NCBI RefSeq assembly: GCF_039523415.1
Contig: NZ_BAAAFG010000005.1
Coordinates: 1 to 64,000 of the forward strand
From: Gangjinia marincola
GTDB taxonomy: Bacteria; Bacteroidota; Bacteroidia; Flavobacteriales; Flavobacteriaceae
Direction: 5' to 3'
Length of the DNA: 64,000 nt
Shown here one piece after another: positions 25,684 to 33,749 of this stretch. The notes under the pieces were generated by a model. That model saw only the letters and a program-made list of their open reading frames with translations, had not been told where the DNA came from and searched no databases. Position 1 is the stretch's first letter. The number at the start of each line of letters is the position of its first letter. Position numbers and translations under genes: made by a program.

Positions 25684-26588
25684 TGTACCGCATTACAGCA
25701 CTACTTTTCTTCTTTTTATTTGCGCTTAGCGCGGAAAATTACGGTCAAGCCGAAAAAGAGCGTTCTTTTTTTGAGCCCAGTGATACACTACATAAACCCA
25801 GGAGAAATGCGGTTGTGTTAACCGAAGCTGCCATAGGTGGTCTCACATTGGCAGGATTATACCAGCTGTGGTACAAAGATTACGAACAATCCAGCTTTAG
25901 GTTTATCAATGACAATGACGAATGGCTGCAACTGGATAAAGTAGGTCATGTGTATTCAAGTTATCATCTGGGTAGAGTAGGAGCAGACCTTTTAGCGTGG
26001 AGTGGTGTAAAAAAACGCGATCAATTGCTTTATGGTGCAACCCTAGGCTTAGGTTTTTTAACGGCCGTAGAGGTGTTTGACGGCTTTTCAGCTGAGTGGG
26101 GAGCTTCTACAGGAGATTTGTTGGCAAATGCAGCAGGAACAGGATTTTACATCGGGCAGGAGCTCTTGTGGCAGGATCAGCGTATGGTACTTAAATACAG
26201 CTTTCATCAAACCCAATTTTCGGCTCAAAACCCTGAAAAACTAGGAAATGGTCTTGCAGAAGAATTTTTGAAAGATTACAACGGTCAAACGTACTGGATA
26301 AGCGCAAACGTTAATGCGTTCTTAGGAGACACTCTATTACCCAACTGGCTGAATCTGGCGGTAGGATACGGAGGAGAAGGCATGCTTACGGGTATACCTT
26401 TAGCAGATGACCCTACATCGCGCTATAGACAATATTACCTGAGTCTTGACATAGATTTTAGGCGTATAAAAACAACATCAGGTTTTTTACGCAGTGTATT
26501 TTCTGTAATTAACACGTTAAAAGTTCCGGCGCCTACGTTGATCTACAGCACAGAAAAGAACCTTCAATTTTCACTACTATATTTTTAA
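25683..26588 (+). CDS. DUF2279 family envelope protein (YfiM-like)
   Basis: A 301-residue protein with a signal peptide (to about residue 21, '..ENYGQAE') and the DUF2279/YfiM core around 'LDKVGHVYSSYHLGRVGADLLAWSGVKKRDQLLYGATLGLGFLTAVEVFDGFSAEWGAS'. The HxxxxY and 'SAEWGAS.GD' residues are the conserved ones. It starts at the TAATG junction with mltG, so the two are coupled. Function unknown; its context with mltG points to envelope or cell-wall biology. Confidence 0.85.
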   Translation: MYRITALLFFFLFALSAENYGQAEKERSFFEPSDTLHKPRRNAVVLTEAAIGGLTLAGLYQLWYKDYEQSSFRFINDNDEWLQLDKVGHVYSSYHLGRVGADLLAWSGVKKRDQLLYGATLGLGFLTAVEVFDGFSAEWGASTGDLLANAAGTGFYIGQELLWQDQRMVLKYSFHQTQFSAQNPEKLGNGLAEEFLKDYNGQTYWISANVNAFLGDTLLPNWLNLAVGYGGEGMLTGIPLADDPTSRYRQYYLSLDIDFRRIKTTSGFLRSVFSVINTLKVPAPTLIYSTEKNLQFSLLYF

Positions 26589-26886
26589 CATCCTGGATCT
26601 AATCTGGTTCAATTTTTTAGGTTGCAATCGTTAAATATTCCTTCAAACTTGTTAACAATTGTTAGTCGTACTACATAAAATTAAAAAGCAACCGTGCGGG
26701 AACAAGTGAATTATAACGTTATCGTAGCATTTTCGGGGTTTTTAGGCTTAACTGACTCATTAGGAATTATTTAACTCGTCATAGTTGAATAGATTTAGAT
26801 TAGTTGTATCTTTGCACGCTCAAAATTCGGGAGGGCATTAACATTTAACGATCCCTAAGATTGATCATTTTAAATAGAAGTAAGGT
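26589..26886 (+). promoter_or_regulatory. Upstream region of the lysozyme-like gene with promoter
   Basis: A promoter is visible: GTTG (26784-26787), 19 nt, TATCTTTG (26807-26814), a strong match to TTTG-N19-TAnnTTTG. A leader of about 65 nt follows; it contains TTAACATTTAACG (26838-26850). Farther upstream, GTTAACA (26651) and GTTAG (26661) sit 10 bp apart, which may be a weak regulator site. There is no gene in the rest of the gap. Confidence 0.55.
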
Positions 26887-27534
26887 TTGAAAAAAGGAAT
26901 ATTATATAGTACATTTTTATCACTAGTGGGAATCTTTGCATTTTCAGCATTTTCATCAGGAGATAAAGTAATGACGTATTATTTTGCCAAGACAGATTTA
27001 CCTGAGTACTATACGGTAGCAGAGCCTAATGCTTTTTTAGAAAGCGGGATTGATGAACGCGTATATTTTCCTTCTTTAGGTGATGGATATTTAGGGTTTA
27101 AAGAGGCCTTAGGTTTTCAGGAATCCGGCGGAGACTATTTTGTGATTAATCAATTTGGTTACCGTGGGAAGTATCAGTTTGGTCGCTCTACCTTAAATAC
27201 GCTTGGGCTTTATGATGTGCGGGAGTTTCTTAATAGTCCCTTACTTCAGGAAAAGGCTTTTTATGCCAATTGTGCCCGAAACAAATGGGTGTTGCGAAGA
27301 GACATCAAACGTTTTGAAGGAAAATGGATCAACGGAGTCAAAGTAACAGAATCAGGTATTCTGGCTGCAGCGCACTTGGCGGGACCTGGAAGTGTAAAGG
27401 GATTCCTACGTAGTTACGGTGAAAAGGAGTTCGCTGATGGTTTTGGTACGACCATTTCTTACTACCTGAAAAAATTCGCAGGCTACGATCTTTCGTTTAT
27501 CAAGGCAGATAAAGAGGCGAGTATAACGGAGTAG
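26887..27534 (+). CDS. Secreted lysozyme-like / peptidoglycan-degrading protein
   Basis: A 215-aa exported protein with a signal-like N-terminus ('GILYSTFLSLVGIFAFSAFSSG'). The core is 'FKEALGFQESGGDYFVINQFGYRGKYQFGRSTLNTLG', in which Glu in 'FQESGGDY' is in the position of the catalytic Glu of the lysozyme superfamily. 'AAAHLAGPGSVKGFLRSYG' is the matching C-lobe. Relatives in flavobacteria are often named LysM or peptidoglycan-binding proteins, but no LysM repeat is visible. The start codon is TTG, the only one compatible with a signal peptide. Its promoter is at 26784-26814. It forms the left border of the accessory island. Confidence 0.75.
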   Translation: MKKGILYSTFLSLVGIFAFSAFSSGDKVMTYYFAKTDLPEYYTVAEPNAFLESGIDERVYFPSLGDGYLGFKEALGFQESGGDYFVINQFGYRGKYQFGRSTLNTLGLYDVREFLNSPLLQEKAFYANCARNKWVLRRDIKRFEGKWINGVKVTESGILAAAHLAGPGSVKGFLRSYGEKEFADGFGTTISYYLKKFAGYDLSFIKADKEASITE

Positions 27535-27620
27535 GCTTTTATTTCAAAAGAGCCTTAAATAAATGTTGAATCATGTCACAACTGCAATGTGACTATTGCG
27601 GCAGATTATTGAATATGCCC
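27535..27620. other. Left edge of the cassette island (spacer S0)
   Basis: It contains an imperfect AGGCTTTT/AAAAGAGCCT stem (about 27532-27556) that may end lysozyme-gene transcription, a GTCACA/TGTGAC hairpin (about 27574-27592), then ATTGCGGCAGAT. The last segment matches the gene-end block of the other island spacers (compare ATTGCGGCAGTG at 30790-30801). Confidence 0.45.
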
Positions 27621-28208
27621 TTAATCAGAGTCGAACTTTTCTGCAAGTTCATAGTACTGTACCAATTGTACTTCTCTTCCATAGGTTTCTTCTAACTTGT
27701 CTCTTAACAATTCTAAGTTTCGCTTTGCATGCTCTCTTGCATTAAACTCAGATGATACAATCAGGTTAATAAGTGCTGGTATAGATTCATACGTAAAGCG
27801 TTGTTGATTATATATTTTAGATAGTATAAATAACTTGTCATAATCCATATTTACAATTAGCGGGTGAGACTTTGCAATATCCCACGCATCGTTAGAGGGC
27901 ATATCGCTCATAATTGTACCTCTGCCAAACGCCTCATAAATGACTGATTTATCTGCAATAAACGTTTTTATAAAAGTTGTGTCATTAGAAAGACTATCTA
28001 GCCTATTAATTATTTCTTTATGATATGGAACCCAATAATCTAAAAGTTTTTTATTCGTTGTTAGCTCTGAATTTATTTTTAGAAACAACTCCTGAGCATC
28101 TCTTTCATTTTTTCTGTCCTCTATTCGTTCACTTAGATACAATCCCAATACGACACTAAAAACAATTAGGAGTACTTGTTCGAGATATTTTAGTACAGTG
28201 TTTTTCAT
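27621..28208 (-). CDS. Hypothetical single-pass membrane protein, DUF6090-like
   Basis: About 195 residues starting at ATG 28208 (a TTG at 28235 is less likely). A short basic N-terminus is followed by one transmembrane helix ('VLLIVFSVVLGLYLSERIEDRK', residues 12-28). A helical extracytoplasmic part then begins 'NERDAQELFLKINSELTTNKKLLDYW'. The 'LYLSERIEDRKNERDA' junction and the E/L-rich helix resemble DUF6090 proteins of flavobacterial accessory regions. No catalytic motif is seen. It is the last gene of the minus-strand island, with its own spacer promoter block upstream. Confidence 0.6.
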   Translation of the reverse strand: MKNTVLKYLEQVLLIVFSVVLGLYLSERIEDRKNERDAQELFLKINSELTTNKKLLDYWVPYHKEIINRLDSLSNDTTFIKTFIADKSVIYEAFGRGTIMSDMPSNDAWDIAKSHPLIVNMDYDKLFILSKIYNQQRFTYESIPALINLIVSSEFNAREHAKRNLELLRDKLEETYGREVQLVQYYELAEKFDSD

Positions 28209-28552
28209 ACTATAAGAGCATTGATAGCTTATCAATTAGCTATTCGTAAAATTATCTTTTCTAGTGGTAATTGATACATTAAAACAAAATTAAGAGCCGT
28301 ACGCAATTCGGTTTTGAATATCCAATATAACGAATTTATTTACCTGTTTTTAAATAGTTCTAAGAATAGATTTCTTTGCACGCCTAGCTGGACGTTTCTG
28401 ATTCCTTTATGATATATAATCTTTAGAAAATATGCCAGATCACCTTACAATAGCTGTAAAATTACTACGGAATGGTAACTCTTGTTGTTTAAGTATTTTT
28501 CGCGGTCGCATGTTGGATCTGTTTTTTTCTCTGATTTAAACTCTGCCAACAA
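28209..28552. other. Island spacer S1
   Basis: Gene-free. The promoter-bearing block TTTTGAATATcCAATATAacGAATTTATT (28312-28340 region) is homologous to blocks in S4 and S5, and on the minus strand reads TAAATTCG, close to TAnnTTTG. The CCTAGCTGGACGTTT block (about 28382-28396) also recurs. TAGCTGTAAAATTACTACGG (28451-28470) matches the gene-end block of other spacers. A TAGCT/AGCTA stem lies near 28222-28243. Confidence 0.55.
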
Positions 28553-29062
28553 CTATTGTTTTTGGCTCTTAAATCCATAGATAGTTGTATGCATTCCTGC
28601 AATCTTCCATTTTCCATTTTCCTTTTCCATTAGTCTAGTTTTTCTTTTTAATCCGCGTATAGAATCCATTTGTTTAAAGCTTACTGACGCTCCATCTCCA
28701 TATAAACGCACATCTATATCATCGATCAGTTTAGGAACGGGCTCCGGCTCAGGATGTTCTTCAATAAAGGTTTTCACAAATTGGCTTATCTCATCCCAAC
28801 CTATAGACTCTGAAAACGTGCTATCTACAAAGTTCATATATGTTTTAGATATATTTGGTGTGTGTACCCAATTTTCTGTCCACTTTTCATAGTCCCTTTG
28901 AAAAGCGTCCCTCGTTTCATTATTTAACGTTTCCAAAATAGCTGTTTTTTCTTGTTCAAAGTTCATCTTTTTGAAAGTTTTCATTTCAATCGTGTTATTT
29001 ACATCAGATTTACATCCGATTAATACAGTAATCGACAGTAGTAATAGTAAAATTCTGTTCAT
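28553..29062 (-). CDS. NTF2-like (SnoaL/DUF4440-type) lipoprotein
   Basis: A 169-residue predicted lipoprotein with lipobox 'VLIGC' (Cys17). The mature part has the NTF2-like cone pattern: an N-terminal helix with 'ILETLNNETRDAFQRDYEKWTENWVH', the pocket helix 'GWDEISQFVKTFI', and C-terminal strands 'VRLYGDGASVSFKQMD' and 'TRLMEKENGKWKIAGMHTTIYGF'. The final 'LMEKENGKWKIAGMHTT' is typical of DUF4440/SnoaL-like proteins. Ligand or enzyme activity unknown. It is a single-gene unit of the island, with repeats on its 3' side (S1). Confidence 0.75.
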   Translation of the reverse strand: MNRILLLLLSITVLIGCKSDVNNTIEMKTFKKMNFEQEKTAILETLNNETRDAFQRDYEKWTENWVHTPNISKTYMNFVDSTFSESIGWDEISQFVKTFIEEHPEPEPVPKLIDDIDVRLYGDGASVSFKQMDSIRGLKRKTRLMEKENGKWKIAGMHTTIYGFKSQKQ

Positions 29063-29494
29063 TTTATTTTTTTATTTGTGGGCTACAAACCGCTTCAAGT
29101 ACTAAACATCGGTATGTATAGTTTACACTATGCTTTATAGATTGAAGTTACATAAAATAAAAAAACCGTAGAACCTTATCACCCCTCTTGGTGAACTAGG
29201 AACACTCGTTAAATAATAGAGAACTATGAATACATTGTTTTTGGCCATTAATGGTGCATACACCACGCATTTCTTCGTAGAATATTATTAGTTTCGTTTT
29301 ACACGTTCGAAATAATTAATCCAAGAGCTAAATTTTAATATCGTAGCAGATAAAATTTTATGATCATTTCAACGTAGTTGTCTAGAACAAAAACCAGATC
29401 TTATTATTGAAACAGTATGTTTTTAGAGGGGTTGCTATTAGACTTAGGCTTAGTAAAAAAATAACCTTTAAATTTAAAGTATGCCTAAAGAAAA
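29063..29494. other. Island spacer S2
   Basis: A 432-bp AT-rich stretch without a gene. Only weak similarity to the other spacers is seen by eye. It contains a GGTGCATACACC inverted repeat (about 29261-29272) and A/T-rich runs. A decayed cassette is possible, but no coding remnant was recognised. Confidence 0.4.
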
Positions 29495-30589
29495 TCAATC
29501 TGTAACAAACTGATCTAAAAATGCCTGAGCGAATACAGATTGCAGTAAATTTCCATTACTTAGATTGAATGAACTACTTAAACCTTCACTGTTTGTAAGC
29601 ATGACGAGAGTCAAATTTTTCTCCGGTATTTTTACATATAAACTTGAATATGCCTTAGGTTGCCATCCATAATGCCATATTACTTTATTGTTTTTGTAAT
29701 TGTCAATAAACCAGCCATATCCATAAGGTGAACGCCTGCCGTCATTGAGTAAAAAAGGTTCAAACATTTTTTCTTTGGCTTTATTGGATATGATCGTATT
29801 ATGAGTTAGCGCTTTATCAAATAGCAGTAGATCTTCAACTGAAAATACAAGTCCGGCGCCTGCATTTAAATCTTTATCAGGAAATGGACTTCGTACAAAT
29901 GAATCGTCTTCACTAAAATGGTAGGGGAGAGCAATGGTGTTAAGTAGTTCTGTTTTTGTATCGTCTAATTGAGAGGAAGCCGCATGTTTTAACTCTAGTT
30001 TTTGAATGATCAGGCTATCCACCATACGATCAAAATTCACCCCGGTAGCCGTTTTCATTACTGCTGATAACATACCATACAACAACCCGTTGTATTTGTA
30101 ATTAGTCCCGGGAGAAGCTTCTGCAGTATGAGATAAATGGTGCTTGAGCAAAATATCATCACGATTAGGTTCATAATCTTTTAGTAAGAAAGCATACTCC
30201 GGCATTTGCTTTTCAAAATAGGCTAAAATCCGTTCACAGCGTTCCAGGTAATTGGGGACGTAATTTTTTATCTTCCAGTTTAAATCAACGTTTCCTTCTT
30301 CTTCTAAGCGCATGAATAAGGTGGAAAATATAGGTTTTGTCAAAGAGGCAATACGAACCGGAGTTTGAGCAGTCATATCCTTCTTAGCTTCAACATTTGC
30401 CCAACCAACCCCGGTACTAATAAGGATAGAATCATTTCTCATTACACCCACACTCAAGCCTGGGATTTGATGTTCAATATGTAGAGAATCGATCTTCTCT
30501 ATAAATCCTGCATAGGCCTCAATGGACTTATTTTGAGCTGAGCATACTAATGTAGTTAACAGAAAAACGAATGGAAGCCACTTTTTCAT
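29495..30589 (-). CDS. Serine hydrolase, beta-lactamase/penicillin-binding-like (class C fold)
   Basis: A 364-residue exported serine hydrolase with a signal peptide (1-18, '..VCSAQN'). The active-site SxxK is 'SLTK' (Ser82, Lys85) in 'RIASLTKPIFSTLFMRLEEEG'. The second motif aligns at 'PGTNYKYNGLLYG', where Tyr166 is conserved but the expected Asn two residues on is Gly168. The third motif is 'HYG' in 'VIWHYGWQPKAYSSL'. Family members are esterases, D-aminopeptidases or carboxypeptidases more often than true beta-lactamases. It is a stand-alone gene in the island, flanked by spacers S2 and S3. Confidence 0.9.
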   Translation of the reverse strand: MKKWLPFVFLLTTLVCSAQNKSIEAYAGFIEKIDSLHIEHQIPGLSVGVMRNDSILISTGVGWANVEAKKDMTAQTPVRIASLTKPIFSTLFMRLEEEGNVDLNWKIKNYVPNYLERCERILAYFEKQMPEYAFLLKDYEPNRDDILLKHHLSHTAEASPGTNYKYNGLLYGMLSAVMKTATGVNFDRMVDSLIIQKLELKHAASSQLDDTKTELLNTIALPYHFSEDDSFVRSPFPDKDLNAGAGLVFSVEDLLLFDKALTHNTIISNKAKEKMFEPFLLNDGRRSPYGYGWFIDNYKNNKVIWHYGWQPKAYSSLYVKIPEKNLTLVMLTNSEGLSSSFNLSNGNLLQSVFAQAFLDQFVTD

Positions 30590-30818
30590 CTTAACTTTTA
30601 TAATATAACGATCTAGGGCGGCTTTTGTTACAAGTCTAGATGTTAAGAGAGAAATCCTATTTTCTATAATACAGGTTGTACGTTTGGCTCATAGCTTTTT
30701 AATATATATGCTATGATTTTAAGTAAGCATTGCGCTTTGTTGGATTATATTTCTACTTGTTACCTAGGGTAAAAGATTAGATTACATTATTGCGGCAGTG
30801 CATTTACTTCAGAGTGGG
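30590..30818. other. Island spacer S3
   Basis: Gene-free. ATTGCGGCAGTGCATTTACT (30790-30809), followed by TCAGAGTGGGTTAC, is homologous to the gene-end blocks of S4 (AGCAGTAGAACTACTGCGGAGCGGGTTAT) and S5. It lies directly at the 3' end of the lipoprotein gene, as in the other units. Confidence 0.5.
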
Positions 30819-31361
30819 TTACTTTGTTTCAAAACTGTTCTCTATAGTGGAAAATCCATTTGAGTTTTTATTTTTATCCTCTAAAGATCCTTGTTTTAAA
30901 GTTACATAAGAATTTTTATCTCCATTGAATGCAGAAATTGATCCCTCATGCCTAATCCCTAACGTGCTGAATGTAAAATTTGATGTCCTTGATTTTATAT
31001 GATTGAATTCAGCGTCACGTATAGAGTCAAATTTGAGATTAGCTATGACTGGATTATTTTGAAGTTGTTCTAGATTTATTGAAACTAAATTATCCAGATC
31101 AATTTCTTCATCAAATGATACAACGGTAAACAATCCACTTGAATCTAAACCATCTTTTTCGACAGAAAGAAAATAAACACCTTCTTCTAATCCTTCACTG
31201 TCTGTAATATTCCAATCATCTGGAAAATCAAAATTAAAATATTCTCCTTCATACCTTTTTTCAGTAGAATCGTTGTTATTCAATTGAGTATTATCACTTT
31301 GTGTTTTTTTACACGATGATATCGTAAAAATTAGAACAAAAATTAACAAGAGGTTTTTCAT
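30819..31361 (-). CDS. PsbP-like lipoprotein, function unknown
   Basis: About 180 residues from ATG 31361 (10 codons inside the longest frame, just before the signal 'MKNLLLIFVLIFTISSC'). Lipobox 'ISSC' (Cys17) makes it a lipoprotein. The mature domain begins 'YEGEYFNFDFPDDWNITDSEGL', the usual opening of PsbP-like/DUF1795-type folds ('F.F..P.W.i'). The end 'GFSTIENSFE' also fits ('.i..SF'). No enzymatic residue is evident. It is a single-gene unit with homologous spacers S3 and S4 on its two sides. Confidence 0.65.
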   Translation of the reverse strand: MKNLLLIFVLIFTISSCKKTQSDNTQLNNNDSTEKRYEGEYFNFDFPDDWNITDSEGLEEGVYFLSVEKDGLDSSGLFTVVSFDEEIDLDNLVSINLEQLQNNPVIANLKFDSIRDAEFNHIKSRTSNFTFSTLGIRHEGSISAFNGDKNSYVTLKQGSLEDKNKNSNGFSTIENSFETK

Positions 31362-31592
31362 ATCATACGTCTGGAAAAGCACTAAGCGCAATGTGATTTT
31401 AGATGTTCAATATAGCAAATTTATTCGCTTGTACTTTCACTATTGAAGAAACAGATGCGAAAGTATGCCTAGCTAGCGTTTTGTAGGTATGGTAAAAGTA
31501 AAAGTAAGTAGGTATAACGTGAAGCTAATGTAGCAGTAGAACTACTGCGGAGCGGGTTATCTATAAGGAATTAGAATGTACAATATCCCAAC
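31362..31592. repeat. Island spacer S4 with conserved cassette blocks
   Basis: This spacer aligns over most of its length with S5. Shared segments are TTCAATATAGCAAATTTATT (31406-31425), TCACTATTGAAGAA, CCTAGCTAG.GTTTTGT, GGTATAACGTG (31511-31521) and GGAGCGGGT (31549-31557). GCAGTAG-AA-CTACTGC (31533-31548) is a perfect hairpin. On the minus strand the first block gives TAAATTTG, a perfect -7 element, so it can drive the lipoprotein gene. Confidence 0.7.
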
Positions 31593-31826
31593 TCATTTTT
31601 CAAGATTAATTTCTAAATCAATATGTTTGTCCTTGTTCCAATTTTTTAAGCTGTCACGAAAGTGCATATGACAGTTTTCGTTTTCCTTTATGTGACTTTC
31701 CACTTGTTTAAAAAAGGAACACAGATTCATAATATCTTCCTTTGTTCCATAAATAATTCCCTGCTTTCCTTCGACTGCAAAAGAACCATCTTCATCTGAA
31801 TGTGCTTTTGATAGATAAATTTTCAT
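31593..31826 (-). CDS. Small Imm32-like immunity-type protein
   Basis: A 77-residue protein: 'MKIYLSKAHSDEDGSFAVEGKQGIIYGTKEDIMNLCSFF' (in part), then 'NENCHMHFRDSLKN' and an acidic 'HIDLEINLEK' strand. The plan is short beta strands, a helix, then an H-x-H-F-x-D strand-turn and an edge strand. It resembles Imm32-type immunity proteins. The match is by pattern only and is moderate. No toxin gene is adjacent, so it would be an orphan immunity gene. It occupies a complete repeat-flanked unit between spacers S4 and S5. Confidence 0.5.
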   Translation of the reverse strand: MKIYLSKAHSDEDGSFAVEGKQGIIYGTKEDIMNLCSFFKQVESHIKENENCHMHFRDSLKNWNKDKHIDLEINLEK

Positions 31827-32057
31827 TTTTTTTCATTTTGCGCAAATGGCGCACAATAAACCGCCATGCAAAGTTGCATTTTGAATATTCAATATAGCAA
31901 ATTTATTTCCATGAGTCTTCACTATTGAAGAAGCCAGATGCGATGGCATACCTAGCTAGAGTTTTGTGATTATAGTAAAGTAATAGCTACATAGGTATAA
32001 CGTGTAGTTACCGCAGCAGTAACATTATTCTGGAGCGGGTACATTGTTCGGTATAGT
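31827..32057. repeat. Island spacer S5 with conserved cassette blocks
   Basis: Homologous to S4: TTGAATATTCAATATAGCAA (31881-31900) continuing into ATTTATT, TCACTATTGAAGAA, CCTAGCTAGAGTTTTGT, AGGTATAACGTGTAG (31993-32007), GTTAC/GTAAC hairpin (about 32006-32022) and GGAGCGGGT (32032-32040). On the minus strand TAAATTTG provides a promoter for the Imm32-like gene. There is also a GCGCAAATGGCGC near-dyad next to that gene's start (31841-31853). Confidence 0.7.
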
Positions 32058-32678
32058 TTAAGTGCAAAGATTGTTTGCTATTCCTAATAACTCATCAGAA
32101 ATAATCTCAAGTTGAGTCATTCCAGTAGCTGAATTTGGTATATTTCGTAAATACCCTGCTGGAGTTTTTTCTACTGGAAGTAGAGTCAAACCCTGAATAA
32201 TTGCTTGAAATTGATCACTAACTTTTTGACTTTTATGTGCAATTGCATTTCTTATTTTATGAAAATTTGCCAATTTATTTTTTTGTAAGACAGTTAAATC
32301 TGAAAACGGTCTAGCATCTACGAAATATATTTTTGCTCTTTTTAAAGTATTCTCTTTATATGGAAGCCAGTCTACATAGGTTCGTTTCTCTCCCTTAATA
32401 ACAATTTCCACTTCTGTGACTGGTTTGATTGAGACTTTTCTGTCAACTGTTCCATCAGTATGACTAACCGAACCACTCAATATTCCAAGAAAAAGCTTTT
32501 CGATTAAACTTTCAAATTCTGTAAATAAATCTAAGTAAAGACCTGCATAACCTTGAATAATGTCTGTATCTGAAATGGTTCCATTACTAAAAGCAAGTTC
32601 AAAATTAGCTCTAGTATTGTTTAACTCGATTAATCTATTACTAAATTCTCTTCTTATGGTCGTTGAAAATTTAGGCAA
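32058..32678 (-). CDS. HEPN-domain putative ribonuclease (MAE_28990/MAE_18760-like)
   Basis: A 206-residue mostly helical protein. The motif 'KIRNAIAHKS' contains R143-x4-H148, the Rx4-6H catalytic signature of HEPN ribonucleases. It is preceded by the polar 'LQKNKLANFH' helix as in MAE_28990-type HEPN proteins. An early helical segment 'LYLDLFTEFESLIEKLFLGIL' forms the rest of the bundle. The start is TTG at 32678, 3 nt after the stop of the DUF262 gene; no ATG exists until residue 191. Translation is therefore probably coupled to the DUF262 protein. HEPN toxins in defence loci cleave RNA on infection; this role is inferred from family and context. Confidence 0.75.
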   Translation of the reverse strand: MPKFSTTIRREFSNRLIELNNTRANFELAFSNGTISDTDIIQGYAGLYLDLFTEFESLIEKLFLGILSGSVSHTDGTVDRKVSIKPVTEVEIVIKGEKRTYVDWLPYKENTLKRAKIYFVDARPFSDLTVLQKNKLANFHKIRNAIAHKSQKVSDQFQAIIQGLTLLPVEKTPAGYLRNIPNSATGMTQLEIISDELLGIANNLCT

Positions 32679-32681
32679 AAT

Positions 32682-33749
32682 TTAAGAAATTAAGTAATCA
32701 AATAAAATATTTCTTTCTTTCGGATTTGTCGTTCTTCTATCAGTAGCTTCAAGAACCTTATCGGGTGCGGATCTATTAGCAATACGATCTCCTTTTGCTT
32801 TAATCTCTTGAAGTTTCTTGTTATCTATCTTTTTCGCCTTAGTTTTTTTGTCTACATCCGATTTTATTCCATATAGCAAATGATAGATGGACATAAAGAA
32901 TGTATAAAAAATTGTTTTTTTATAAAAAACAAAGTCATTTTTATTACCAGGAAAATTGTCATTTATATATTCAATCACTGTTCTAAATCTATTCTCTAAA
33001 ATTTCACGTTCCTTAAATTCTTCGTCATATTTCTTATAATATGATTCTATTTGTGAAGTTGATTTACCTTGAATCTTTTTTTCCATCATCGAAATTATTA
33101 GCTCTGATGCTAATTCTACTTCTTGCATTCTTGAGATATCTACATCAGTGAAAGTTTTCCATTTTCTCCAATGATTAAGTTGTTCAGCGGCTAAGTCGTA
33201 TAGCGAAGTTTTGAACTCTCCAAAATATTGTGAGTTCAAGAGTTCTTGCTTTTTTAATGAATAACTAGTTGAATTCATTCTTCTAAAAATTTGAATAACA
33301 TCCCTGTCATCCACATTTGAAGAAAGTATATGAACATTGAACTCATAATTGAGAATCCTATTTTTCGCATCCTCATCTAAATTTTTAAATTTAGTTCCAG
33401 CAAGCTCAGAATTATGAGTTTTTTTAACTACAAAATCATCAACTTTTGGATCAAAATCATCTAACAAATCTGGGGCTATATATGCTATTATTGTTCTCAA
33501 TCTTTGTTGACCATCTATGACCTCCCTCATTGGTTCATAATTTTCTTTATTGATTCCACGGTCTCGTAAAAAAATTATTGGTACAGGTAAACCCTTATAT
33601 ATAGTATCTATCAAATATGATTTAGCGCCTTTATTCCAAACAGCTCTTCGTTGAAAATGTGGAGACAATAATAGTCCCCCTTTTTTTTTCCAAGAAATAA
33701 AATCTGCAATCTTGTAAAATGTCTTCTGAATGGTTATTAAATTGTTCAT
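32682..33749 (-). CDS. DUF262 domain protein (ParB/sulfiredoxin-like NTPase fold), stand-alone
   Basis: A 355-residue protein with the DUF262 N-domain. 'FQRRAVWNKGAKSYLIDTIYKGLPVPIIF' (in part) is followed by the active-site loop 'VIDGQQRLRTI' (Asp79-Gly-Gln-Gln-Arg83) and the 'IFRRMNSTSYSLKKQELLNS' segment, all typical. The family's frequent C-terminal HNH (DUF1524) nuclease is absent. The rest is a helical domain with a Lys-rich end. DUF262 is the NTPase part of modification-dependent systems such as GmrSD, BrxU and SspE. Here the nuclease role would pass to the HEPN protein encoded 3 nt downstream. The gene is AT-rich compared with core genes. Confidence 0.88.
   Translation of the reverse strand: MNNLITIQKTFYKIADFISWKKKGGLLLSPHFQRRAVWNKGAKSYLIDTIYKGLPVPIIFLRDRGINKENYEPMREVIDGQQRLRTIIAYIAPDLLDDFDPKVDDFVVKKTHNSELAGTKFKNLDEDAKNRILNYEFNVHILSSNVDDRDVIQIFRRMNSTSYSLKKQELLNSQYFGEFKTSLYDLAAEQLNHWRKWKTFTDVDISRMQEVELASELIISMMEKKIQGKSTSQIESYYKKYDEEFKEREILENRFRTVIEYINDNFPGNKNDFVFYKKTIFYTFFMSIYHLLYGIKSDVDKKTKAKKIDNKKLQEIKAKGDRIANRSAPDKVLEATDRRTTNPKERNILFDYLIS

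Noticed and set aside
29495..30589. A beta-lactamase resistance gene.
   Set aside because: Class C-like fold with SxxK only; the second motif is altered and family members are usually esterases or peptidases. No claim of resistance is justified.
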